A stretch of 64,000 nucleotides of DNA from Empedobacter tilapiae (GTDB lineage Bacteria > Bacteroidota > Bacteroidia > Flavobacteriales > Weeksellaceae). The notes below the pieces were generated by a model. That model saw only the letters and a list, made by a program, of their open reading frames with translations, was not told the origin of the DNA and ran no database searches. The translations under genes and the position numbers were made by a program. Position 1 is the first letter of the stretch. Each line of letters starts with the position of its first letter. Shown here in pieces: positions 55,328 through 63,567 of the stretch. The stretch is taken from positions 248,001-312,000 of the forward strand of contig NZ_SRPE01000001.1 of the NCBI RefSeq assembly GCF_004785645.1, written 5' to 3'.

Positions 55328-55414
55328 ATGAAGATTGCTTTCAAAATTTTGTTATTTTTGATTTCATTAGGATTAATATATATCTTAATCAGCGAGTTAA
55401 AAATTCAAGGATAA
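55328..55414 (+). CDS. 28-residue hydrophobic peptide ORF
   Basis: ATG to TAA encodes MKIAFKILLFLISLGLIYIL followed by ISELKIQG: a basic N-terminus, about 17 hydrophobic residues and a short polar tail, that is, a single membrane helix. It begins 19 nt after a promoter-like box and ends 10 nt before the DUF3822 gene. Size makes it uncertain; it could be a small membrane protein or a chance ORF in a leader. Confidence 0.45.
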   Translation: MKIAFKILLFLISLGLIYILISELKIQG

Positions 55415-55424
55415 AGAAAAATTT

Positions 55425-56216
55425 ATGTCAAAAACAACTCAACGTTCGTTAGCGATTTTACTATCTCACGATATGCTTAGTTATATTACCAAAACAACCG
55501 ACGGAGAAACGACTTCGTACTCGGATGTATATGACTATTCGGTAGATTTTACAAATCTTAACAAAACGGAAATTGAGATTGAACATGAATTGCGTTCTAA
55601 TTTGACTTTGCTACAAGAATATGATTATGTGCATATTTGTTTTTTGTCGACAACTGTAAATGTTGTTCCAAATCAGTTTGCACACAAACCTTTCGAAGAA
55701 TTGTTATCACTTTCTAACTATAGTCCTGTAAAGTTAGCAATAGACTGTCCTTTGGAAAATATAGATGCTTCAATAATCTACAACATTCATTATCCACTAA
55801 AAGATATTTTGCTTTCGTTACCGAATTTGCAAAATGCTCGTTTATACCATTCGGGAAAGTTTTTGGTTGATTATGGAATGATTAATTCCAAGAACGATGA
55901 AATTTATATCAATTTAATGCATCAAAAATTAGAAGTTTGTGTGTTAAGCAATGGAGAATTTATTTTTTATAATCTATTTGAAACAAAAACGAAAGAAGAC
56001 TTTTTGTTTTACATATTGTATACATTAAATCAATTAAATATTAGTCCAAATACTGTTTCGTTATATGCTTTTGGTGATATCTTAAACTCGCCAAATTATT
56101 ACGAAACTTTACAAAAATATATGCGTCATATTTCGTTTAACGAAGCAGACAAGCAACTTGGGCAATATTTTACATTATATAAATTATTCGAATGCGAATC
56201 ATTTCAGGAACATTAA
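55425..56216 (+). CDS. DUF3822-family protein
   Basis: The 263-residue cytoplasmic protein resembles the DUF3822 family, which has an actin/hexokinase-like ATPase fold and is typically encoded next to rsmD in Bacteroidota. The N-terminal strands RSLAILLSHDMLSYITKT and the central LYHSGKFLVDYGMINSKNDEIYINL fit this. It overlaps rsmD by 25 nt, so the products are coexpressed. No catalytic role is known. Confidence 0.85.
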   Translation: MSKTTQRSLAILLSHDMLSYITKTTDGETTSYSDVYDYSVDFTNLNKTEIEIEHELRSNLTLLQEYDYVHICFLSTTVNVVPNQFAHKPFEELLSLSNYSPVKLAIDCPLENIDASIIYNIHYPLKDILLSLPNLQNARLYHSGKFLVDYGMINSKNDEIYINLMHQKLEVCVLSNGEFIFYNLFETKTKEDFLFYILYTLNQLNISPNTVSLYAFGDILNSPNYYETLQKYMRHISFNEADKQLGQYFTLYKLFECESFQEH

Positions 56217-56734
56217 AAGGAAAAAGAATCACAGCACCAACTAACTTGCCGGTGCGCCCAACAACAGACTTCGCGAAAGAAGCTTTATTTAATATCTTAA
56301 ACAACGAATGGTATTTCGACGAAATTACCGTTTTAGATTTATTCTCTGGAATAGGAAGTATTTCATTAGAATTTGCTTCGCGTGGAGCAAAAAAAGTAAC
56401 TTCGGTTGATAATTTCTATGGTTGTGTAAAATTTTTGGATGATACAGCGAAACAATTAAAATTAGATGATATCATTTCTACTGTAAAAAGTGATGTTTTA
56501 AAATATTTGGACAAACAACCGATAAAGAAGTTTGATATTATTTTTGCTGATCCTCCTTACGATTTAGATGTAGAAGCTTACAAAAAAATCCCAAATTTGG
56601 TTATTGATAATCAATGGTTAGAAGAAGGTGGAAATTTTGTTTTAGAACATCCTTCAAGCATTTCTTTTGAAGAACATCCAAACTTTGTACAACACAAAAA
56701 ATACGGAAACGTACACTTCTCTTTTTTCGAGTAA
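56192..56734 (+). CDS. rsmD: 16S rRNA (guanine966-N2)-methyltransferase
   Basis: RsmD methylates G966 of 16S rRNA. The 180-residue protein starts RIISGTLKGKRITAP, has RPTTDFAKEALFNIL, the SAM site LDLFSGIGSISLEFASRGA, and the catalytic FADPPYDL motif of N2/N6 methyltransferases. It overlaps the DUF3822 gene and is followed by a hairpin terminator. Confidence 0.95.
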   Translation: MRIISGTLKGKRITAPTNLPVRPTTDFAKEALFNILNNEWYFDEITVLDLFSGIGSISLEFASRGAKKVTSVDNFYGCVKFLDDTAKQLKLDDIISTVKSDVLKYLDKQPIKKFDIIFADPPYDLDVEAYKKIPNLVIDNQWLEEGGNFVLEHPSSISFEEHPNFVQHKKYGNVHFSFFE

Positions 56735-56761
56735 ACATACATTTTCTTAAAATATTTAACA

Positions 56762-56806
56762 AAATCGACTAATAGATGATAACTATCAGTCGATTTCTTT
56801 TTTTTA
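56762..56806 (+). terminator. Terminator of rsmD
   Basis: AAATCGACT pairs with AGTCGATTT, with an inner ATAG/CTAT stem, followed by a T-rich stretch. Confidence 0.85.
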
Positions 56807-56823
56807 TTTATACTAAGTCTAAT

Positions 56824-56831
56824 TAAATTTG
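56824..56831 (+). promoter_or_regulatory. Putative -7 element TAAATTTG for the TonB-dependent receptor
   Basis: A perfect TAnnTTTG 41 nt before the ATG at 56873. The -33 region overlaps the rsmD terminator and has no clear TTG. Confidence 0.45.
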
Positions 56832-56872
56832 CAACATTAATTTTATTTAGAATAAATACACATAACAAACAT

Positions 56873-59077
56873 ATGAAAAAGAATAAACTTTTACTAGCTA
56901 CACTTAGTATACTAAGTTTTTCTACTGCTTTCGCACAAGAAAAAAAGGATACAGTAAGTAATCTACAAGAAGTAGAAATATTTGGAGATAGAGCAAAAAA
57001 ACAACGTGGACTAGAAATGATTACACGTTTTCCAGGGAATCCTCAAGATCAAGTTCAATCAATTTCTACAATTTCAGAAAAATTAATTGAAGAACAAGGG
57101 GCTCTTACTATTACGGATGCTGCTCGTAATGTCCCAGGTGTTACATTATTTGGAAACTATGGTGGTTATAAAGAATCTATGTCTATTCGTGGTTATAGAG
57201 GAACTCCTGTCTTAAAAAATGGTGTTCGTATGGACTCTGATTTCCGTACAGCTTCTGCAATAAGTGATATGCAAGGAGTGGAATCTATTCAAGTTATAAA
57301 AGGTGCTGCTTCTATCACACAAGGTATTGCAACAGGTTTAGGATCTGCTGGTGGTGTCATAAATATTGTCACAAAAACTCCTCGTTTCAATAACGAAAAA
57401 GAAGTTGGATTGCGATATGGTAGCTGGAACAATGTTAGAGCAACTTTTGATATGCAGCAAGTATTAGATAATAATAAGAAGTTTGCTTTCCGTTTGAACG
57501 GAGCTTATCAATATGGTGAAAGCTATCGAGATATGATTGAAACTAAAAAACATTACATTAATCCTTCTTTTGCATGGCGACCAGATGATAAAACAGAAGT
57601 TGTGGTACAAATGGATTATTTAAATTTAAATGGTGTACCAGACCGTGGTACTGTAAATTTAGCAAAAGATGATACAGAAGCTCTATTTGATATGGGTCAT
57701 AAGTTTTTAGGAACTCAATATGATAAAACCAAAATGGACAATCTTACTTATTCTGCTTGGGTTAATCGTCAAATTACTGATAAAATTAACTTTCGCGTAG
57801 CTTATTTTGGTTCTTATTTTACAAATGATAATACTTCAACTGGTTTAGTAAAAAATGATCCGAAAAATTTAAACTTAATAGATCGTACATTAGGTCGATC
57901 ATATAATGATGACCGTAGTACAGCTATTCAAGCTGATTTGATGGGGAAAGATTTCAATTTTAGTGACTTCAAATGGTCTTGGCAAGTTGGATATGATTAT
58001 TCTTATGATAGAAGTACATCAAGAAGCGCAACAGGAATAGGAAGTTACAAAGAAAATGGGGTGACTAAATATCATATACGTCAAGCAAATATCTTTGAAG
58101 AAATTCAAAATAATGTAAGTTTACCTACAGATCTACTTCAAAAGTTAGAATTAAACGACTATAAAGGAGCTCCTACATATAACTATTATTATGGTTTTAT
58201 GACTCAACAACATTTATCTTATAAAGATTTCATTAAAGTAATTGGATCATTACGATACTCTTATTCTATAGGTAACCATGATAATGCTGTTGATCCAATG
58301 ATTGGATTAATGGTTTCTCCAACAAAAAACATAAATCTTTTTGCTTCATGGACAACTAGTACAAGTTTACGTGGTGCAACAAATATATTAGAACAAGGAG
58401 GAACTGTAGGATCATCTAAAACAAATCAATTCGAAACAGGAGTTAAAACCTCATGGTTCAATGATCGTTTACGTGCCAACATCACATACTTCGATATGAA
58501 CAACAAAAACTTATCTTACACGATATATGATGCTGCTGGTAACAATGTACAAGATGAAAACGGTAACAATTTATATGGTTTAGCTGGAAACTTAAAACGT
58601 AAAGGAGTTGAGTTAGATATTTCTGGACGTCCATTACCAAATGTTCAAGTTTTATTAGGTTATGCTTATTTAGACGCACAATACGAACACTCACCTGCTT
58701 ACATGGATGGTTCTGCTCCAATGAACGCTCCAAAACATACTGCAAACGCATGGGTTCAATACAAATTCCAAAATACAAATACATTTGTTGACGGAATCTC
58801 GTTATCTGTTGGTGCTTATTATGTAGGTGAAAGACCAGTTAATGAATACACGAAGAAAACTATTATTCATAATACTACTCCTGGTGTAAAACCATTTATG
58901 ATGCCAGAATATACAACGCTTAATGCGCAAATTGGATATTCAATAAAGAAATTTGATTTCCGTTTATTCTTCAATAATATTACAGACGAAATCGGATACA
59001 ACTCATACTATCGTGGTGGTTACATCAACCAAATCGATCCATTTAACATGGCAGGACAAGTAGTATTTAAATTCTAA
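56873..59077 (+). CDS. TonB-dependent siderophore-type receptor
   Basis: The 734-residue outer-membrane receptor has a signal peptide (about 1-21, ending AFAQE), a TonB-box-like segment SNLQEVEIFGDRAKK, a plug domain (about 50-170: ALTITDAARNVPGVTLFG, SIRGYRG, VESIQVIKGAAS and GGVINIVTKTP) and a 22-strand-type barrel ending in FKF. The GAASITQG/VINIVTK pattern is that of ferric-siderophore receptors. No carboxypeptidase-regulatory domain is present. No Fur box could be identified confidently. The ligand is unknown. Confidence 0.92.
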   Translation: MKKNKLLLATLSILSFSTAFAQEKKDTVSNLQEVEIFGDRAKKQRGLEMITRFPGNPQDQVQSISTISEKLIEEQGALTITDAARNVPGVTLFGNYGGYKESMSIRGYRGTPVLKNGVRMDSDFRTASAISDMQGVESIQVIKGAASITQGIATGLGSAGGVINIVTKTPRFNNEKEVGLRYGSWNNVRATFDMQQVLDNNKKFAFRLNGAYQYGESYRDMIETKKHYINPSFAWRPDDKTEVVVQMDYLNLNGVPDRGTVNLAKDDTEALFDMGHKFLGTQYDKTKMDNLTYSAWVNRQITDKINFRVAYFGSYFTNDNTSTGLVKNDPKNLNLIDRTLGRSYNDDRSTAIQADLMGKDFNFSDFKWSWQVGYDYSYDRSTSRSATGIGSYKENGVTKYHIRQANIFEEIQNNVSLPTDLLQKLELNDYKGAPTYNYYYGFMTQQHLSYKDFIKVIGSLRYSYSIGNHDNAVDPMIGLMVSPTKNINLFASWTTSTSLRGATNILEQGGTVGSSKTNQFETGVKTSWFNDRLRANITYFDMNNKNLSYTIYDAAGNNVQDENGNNLYGLAGNLKRKGVELDISGRPLPNVQVLLGYAYLDAQYEHSPAYMDGSAPMNAPKHTANAWVQYKFQNTNTFVDGISLSVGAYYVGERPVNEYTKKTIIHNTTPGVKPFMMPEYTTLNAQIGYSIKKFDFRLFFNNITDEIGYNSYYRGGYINQIDPFNMAGQVVFKF

Positions 59078-59119
59078 TTTTCTCAGAGTTAAAACATATT
59101 TTTAGCATTTTATAATAAG

Positions 59120-59152
59120 AAAACGACAGTTTATTAAACTGTCGTTTTTATT
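59120..59152 (+). terminator. Terminator of the receptor gene
   Basis: AAAACGACAGTTT (59120-59132) pairs with AAACTGTCGTTTT (59136-59148) around ATT. Confidence 0.92.
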
Positions 59153-59195
59153 TATTATGGAATTAACTTAACTTTCGTCAAAATTATTCTAAAAA

Positions 59196-59684
59196 ATGAA
59201 AACAAAACTTACTGCTTTATTAATATTCTTTTGTTCTGTATTTGCTCTAGCACAAACAGAAAATACACTAAAAACAATTCCTGAATTTTCTTTTCTTAAA
59301 ATGCAATCTGATGGAATTTTCAACTCAAAAGATATCAAAAAAGGAAAACAAACTTTGATTGTTCTATATTCACCAACATGTATTCATTGTCAATTAGCTT
59401 TGAATCATTTCAACAATAATTACGAAGAACATTTAAAAAACACTCAAATTATTTTGGTCTCTGAATATGAAGCAAAAGATGTTTTACCTTTCTTAAAGGA
59501 ACATGCTCCTAAATTTCTTAATAACAAAAATGTAGAATTGTTATATGATTCTAATTACGAATTTGGTCCTGTTTTCCAACCAACTTCAATACCTACCTTT
59601 TATTTATTTGACAAAGACAAAAATCTTGTTACAATCAAAAAAGGTTCTGTAGAAGCAAATCAAATTTTTAATTATTTGAAATAA
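59196..59684 (+). CDS. Exported thioredoxin-like protein (CxxC: CIHC)
   Basis: The 162-residue protein has a signal peptide (about 1-20, ending ALAQ) and a thioredoxin/TlpA-like fold with LIVLYSPTCIHCQLALNHF (redox CIHC near residue 68) and a cis-proline stretch PTSIPTFYLFDKDKN. A periplasmic oxidoreductase, or a thiol partner of the receptor gene upstream, is plausible. No cytochrome-maturation genes are nearby. Confidence 0.85.
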   Translation: MKTKLTALLIFFCSVFALAQTENTLKTIPEFSFLKMQSDGIFNSKDIKKGKQTLIVLYSPTCIHCQLALNHFNNNYEEHLKNTQIILVSEYEAKDVLPFLKEHAPKFLNNKNVELLYDSNYEFGPVFQPTSIPTFYLFDKDKNLVTIKKGSVEANQIFNYLK

Positions 59685-59705
59685 TTAAAAAAGTTAATTC
59701 ATAAA

Positions 59706-59735
59706 AAAATTCCACTCAATTGAGTGGAATTTTCT
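59706..59735. terminator. Bidirectional terminator
   Basis: AAAATTCCACTC (59706-59717) pairs with GAGTGGAATTTT (59722-59733), between convergent genes. Confidence 0.88.
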
Positions 59736-59753
59736 GTTATATTTAATCTAAGA

Positions 59754-60704
59754 TTATTTACCTTGTTGTGCTTGAGCTTCGAATTGTTTTTGTAATTCTT
59801 TTATTTGCTCTTCAGATAAACCTTGTCCTCCTTGCGCACCTGGTTGTCCTTGTGGAGCTGGTTGACCTTCTTTAAAGTCTACTAATTCTACTTCGAACTC
59901 TAATGCTTGGTTTGGTCCAATTTGTCCTCCTGGAGCTCCCATTTCACCGTAACCTAAGTTAGCAGGAATATAGAACTTATATTTCGCTCCTTTAGACATT
60001 AATTGTAAACCTTCTGACCATCCTGGAATTACTTGATTTAAAGGAAACTCTACACCTCCTTTAGCCTCTGGATTTTTATCAGTACTATCAAAAGTTTTAC
60101 CAGTAGCTAAAATTTTACCAGTATATTTTACTTTAACAATACTATTGATGTTTGGTTTAGCACCATTTCCTTCTTTTTCTACAACATAAACTAATCCTGA
60201 AGCTGTTGATTTAGCACCTGAAGTTTTTTTCTGTTCTTCTACTAATTTAGCAGATTCATCAGCGTTTTTCTTCACTAATTTTTGTTGATTATTTTTCGCA
60301 TAAGTATCTAAAATACCCATTCCTGCTTCTTGAGTAATCAACAATTTTTTATGACGTACAACATCCATAATCCCTTGAACAATAATATCCTTGTCCATTT
60401 GATCTAATTGTTGTTGGTTAATAACCGTCTCAATTTGCTGACCAACTTGTTGACCAATCGCATAAGATTCTCTACCTTCTTTACCTGCTTTTAAGTAATC
60501 ACGGATCCCTTTTTCTAATTGATCGTAGTTGATACTGTCAGTTTCAACTAAACGTCCTCCAAGACCTTTGATTTGCTCACCAAGACCAGTTCCGAAAGCA
60601 TAAGAAGCTTTTTGATCTTCGCTTTCTAATTTGTCTACAGATTTTCCTTTGTTACAAGACACTAACGACGCAACAACAAAAATCCCTAAAAGAACTTTTT
60701 TCAT
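59754..60704 (-). CDS. FKBP-type peptidyl-prolyl isomerase lipoprotein
   Basis: The 316-residue lipoprotein (lipobox SLVSC) has an N-terminal FkpA-like dimerisation region (about 25-155, YAFGTGLGEQIKGLG and SYAIGQQVGQQIE) and a C-terminal FKBP domain (about 165-275) with VKVKYTGKILATGKTFDST, VIPGWSEGLQLM and IPANLGYGEMGAPGGQIGPN. A Q/G/A-rich tail follows. It is a periplasm-facing proline isomerase and chaperone for envelope proteins. Confidence 0.92.
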   Translation of the reverse strand: MKKVLLGIFVVASLVSCNKGKSVDKLESEDQKASYAFGTGLGEQIKGLGGRLVETDSINYDQLEKGIRDYLKAGKEGRESYAIGQQVGQQIETVINQQQLDQMDKDIIVQGIMDVVRHKKLLITQEAGMGILDTYAKNNQQKLVKKNADESAKLVEEQKKTSGAKSTASGLVYVVEKEGNGAKPNINSIVKVKYTGKILATGKTFDSTDKNPEAKGGVEFPLNQVIPGWSEGLQLMSKGAKYKFYIPANLGYGEMGAPGGQIGPNQALEFEVELVDFKEGQPAPQGQPGAQGGQGLSEEQIKELQKQFEAQAQQGK

Positions 60705-60745
60705 TATTTATAAAAATTTATTGCAAGTTTAATAAGAAACTTTCA

Positions 60746-62475
60746 TTAATCATACAAATCTAAACCAAATTCTTCTTTTAATTTTAACAAAATCGGGTTT
60801 TTATCTGATAATTTCTCAAATTTCTCTTTGTTTGATAAGATATGATTCGTTGCTTCCTTCTCCGAAAACTTAATCTGAATACTAAAATAGTGATTCTTAA
60901 GGAATGCTCTCAAACTATTTCTGATTCGATCGCGATATTCCTCAAACTCTTGTTCTGATGAATGCGATGTAAATTCGAAAATAATTTCATCACCTTCTAA
61001 ATAAAGTTCCGTTGTCATCAAAGCGTTATAAGAGGGAATATTATGTTCGATTTTTAATCGATCCAAAAATCTTTTCCAGCCTTCTTTCACTTGATCCAAT
61101 GTAAACTTTTCTCGAGGCAAATCATTTCGTAAAATCTCTTCTTGATGTTCTTCAACTTTTGCTCCAGGCAAAGCCATCTTAAGACTAAACGATGAATTAC
61201 CATTTGTTCTAATTGGTTTTGCAGCACGCGTATATTCTTTGACTTCTTCTGAAATCGAAGTTTTAATTTGTTTCGTATTTACCTGCTGTGGAGTTTGTTC
61301 ATTTTGTGGAATAGAATTATTCTGCTGAACTTGAGGAACTTCAATTTTAGAAGCTTGTTGTTCAGAAAAATAAAACGTTGGCGGAATTATCCTATACTTT
61401 TTTTTTTAAGTCCGTTTTCATCTGCTGTTAAAGAAGCTAACTGCATCAATGCAATTTCAACTGTTAAACGTGGATTCTTACTCGATTTGTAGTTTAAATC
61501 AGCTTCATTACAAATTTCAATTGCGCCAAATAAAAACGTTGCCGAACATTTTTGTGCATGTTCCAAATATTTTGCTTTTATACGCTCACCAACTTCCAAC
61601 AAACTTACTGTATTAGCTGTTTTCGCCATCAATAAATCTCGGAAATGAGCGCCCAAACCACAAATAAATAAATGCGCATCAAAACCTTTGTTCAAAATAT
61701 CATTCAATTGCAACATCGCTTGCGGAATATCATTTTCCAAACACGCATCTGTCATCTTGAAGTAATAATCGTAATCTAATACATTCAAGTTTTCTGCAAC
61801 AGAAGAATAGGTCAAATTTTTATTCGTAAAAGTTGCCATTCTATCAAAGATTGACAATGAATCGCGTAAGGCACCATCAGCTTTTTGAGCAATCAAATGC
61901 AATGCATCATCTTCAAAAGTTACTTGTTCTTTTTCAGCAACATTTTTCAAATGTCCTTTGATATCTTCAACTCCAATTCGTTTGAAATCATAAATCTGGC
62001 AACGAGAAAGAATCGTAGGAATAATTTTATGTTTTTCTGTAGTTGCCAAAATAAAAATTGCATGTGCAGGTGGCTCTTCTAACGTTTTCAGAAACGCATT
62101 GAAAGCCGCTGTTGACAACATATGAACCTCATCAATAATGTAGACACGGTATTTTCCAATTTGAGGAACAATACGTACCTGATCAATTAAATTTCTGATA
62201 TCATCAACCGAATTATTAGACGCCGCATCTAACTCAAAAATATTGAAAGCAAAATCTTGATCGCCTTCTACTCCATTTTCTTCGTTGATTTTACGCGCTA
62301 AAATTCGAGCACATGTTGTTTTTCCAACACCTCTTGGTCCACAAAATAAAAGTGCTTGTGGCAATTGATTTGACTTTATCGCTTGCTCCAAAGTATTTGT
62401 AATAGACGCTTGTCCAACTACATCTTCAAAATTTAGCGGGCGATATTTTCTGGCTGAAACAACAAAATTTTCCAT
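60746..62475 (-). CDS. dnaX: DNA polymerase III tau/gamma subunit, with a -1 slip at an A10 run
   Basis: DnaX is the clamp-loader ATPase. The zero frame (62475 to 61387) makes a 362-residue gamma-like form: GPRGVGKTT Walker A, DEVHMLS Walker B, SRCQIYDFKR arginine finger, lacking the four-cysteine zinc module, as I recall for flavobacterial DnaX. It stops four codons after a run of ten A (plus-strand T at 61398-61407). A -1 shift there enters a frame continuing to 60746 (KYRIIPPTFYFSEQQ, then LKMALPGAKVEEHQEE...GLDLYD), giving a 576-residue tau-like form. The alternative is a sequencing error in the homopolymer. The separate ATG at 61177 is not needed. Confidence 0.88.
61398..61407 (-). promoter_or_regulatory. 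A10 slippery site in dnaX
   Basis: In the mRNA, CUU AAA AAA AAA AGU AUA GGA UAA in zero frame. A -1 ribosomal shift, or one extra A from polymerase slippage, opens the tau frame. Only a weak GGA/UCC stem lies just downstream, so transcriptional slippage seems at least as likely as a stimulated ribosomal shift. Confidence 0.75.
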
Positions 62476-62482
62476 ACAAATG

Positions 62483-62490
62483 CAAATATA
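62483..62490 (-). promoter_or_regulatory. Putative -7 element (TATATTTG on the minus strand) for dnaX
   Basis: A perfect TAnnTTTG ends 7 nt before the dnaX ATG at 62475, so the mRNA would have almost no leader. The nearest TTTG is 30 nt upstream, longer than standard. Confidence 0.45.
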
Positions 62491-62620
62491 ATAGTTTTAA
62501 GTTTCTAATAAAAATTCTTTCAAACCTCATCAATTAATTCTATTTTTATTTATAAATTACACAAGTCAAAAAAATAATATTTCAAACAATTCTTTTGATT
62601 GTTGAACACATTTTTAGCCT

Positions 62621-63478
62621 ATGCAAAATTCAGAAAACCACGATTCAGTACCTATTATCAGCATACAAAGTTTTCGAAAAGGACAATTGGCTGGTCGCGA
62701 CGAATTGTTGTTTAATGAATTGCACGGAGAACGACATATAGATAAACCTCACAAGCACGATTTTTTTGTGATTATTCTTTTCGATAAAGCTTCTGGTATA
62801 CATAATATCGACTCGAAAGATTATCCAATTGATAACAAAGAAATTCATATTTTGTTTCCCGGACAGATGCATAAATGGCAAATAAATGATGGAACAATTG
62901 GTTATCAATTGATGACAGAACGTTCATTTTTCGAACAATTCGCTCCTTATTTTCGCTTTTCATTTACCAATTATCAAAATCATCCCGTTATAAAATTATC
63001 GGACGAAGCTTTCTCTAAATTGATGTATGAATTCAATGCAATAAAAGAAGAATTAAAATCTGAAAATTCGTTGGTTCATTTGATTAATGCTCGTACAGCG
63101 GTTATTGCGGCAATTGTGAGTAAAGAAGCGGAACAAATTTTTACAGAATTCAAAGTTTATCAATCCAATCCGAGATTAGCGAAATTTAATATGTTGATTG
63201 ATGAATTTTACAAGGAAGAAAAATCGGTTGTTTTTTATGCAGAAAAATTACATATTTCAGCTAATTATCTGAATATTTTATGCAAAAAACATCTGAAAGT
63301 TTCAGCTACACAACTTATTCAACAACGAATTATTATCGAAGCAAAACGACTTTTAAAATCAGGAGATTTATCCATCAAAGAAATAGCTTTCGAGTTAGGT
63401 TTTACTGACCATGCCTATTTTTCGAACTTTTTCAAAGCTCAAACCAATATTACTCCATCAGAATTCCGAAATCTCTAA
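62621..63478 (+). CDS. AraC-family transcriptional regulator
   Basis: The 285-residue protein has an N-terminal cupin-like sensor (about 20-110; HIDKPHKHDFFVIILFDKASG and FPGQMHKWQIND, with histidines that may bind ligand) and a C-terminal AraC DNA-binding domain (about 185-283) with two HTH motifs, SVVFYAEKLHISANYLNILCKKH and LSIKEIAFELGFTDHAYFSNFFKAQTNITPSEF. It is likely an activator of the downstream amidohydrolase operon or of a distant gene; the inducer is unknown. Confidence 0.92.
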   Translation: MQNSENHDSVPIISIQSFRKGQLAGRDELLFNELHGERHIDKPHKHDFFVIILFDKASGIHNIDSKDYPIDNKEIHILFPGQMHKWQINDGTIGYQLMTERSFFEQFAPYFRFSFTNYQNHPVIKLSDEAFSKLMYEFNAIKEELKSENSLVHLINARTAVIAAIVSKEAEQIFTEFKVYQSNPRLAKFNMLIDEFYKEEKSVVFYAEKLHISANYLNILCKKHLKVSATQLIQQRIIIEAKRLLKSGDLSIKEIAFELGFTDHAYFSNFFKAQTNITPSEFRNL

Positions 63479-63527
63479 TCATTTATAAATCTTACAAGTT
63501 TTAGAAGTTATTATACTAACCATTTGT

Positions 63528-63561
63528 TTTGATTCATTGTAATTTAGCTACAATAAATTTG
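63528..63561 (+). promoter_or_regulatory. Bacteroidota-type promoter of the amidohydrolase gene
   Basis: TTTG (63528-63531), 22-nt spacer, TAAATTTG (63554-63561). It ends 6 nt before the ATG at 63568, predicting a very short leader or a leaderless mRNA. Confidence 0.65.
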
Positions 63562-63567
63562 AACACA

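Noticed and set aside
60746-61177. Independent gene for the 143-residue C-terminal part of DnaX
   Set aside because: The frame is open upstream all the way to the A10 run and is explained by a -1 slip within dnaX. An independent start would cut off about 70 in-frame residues.
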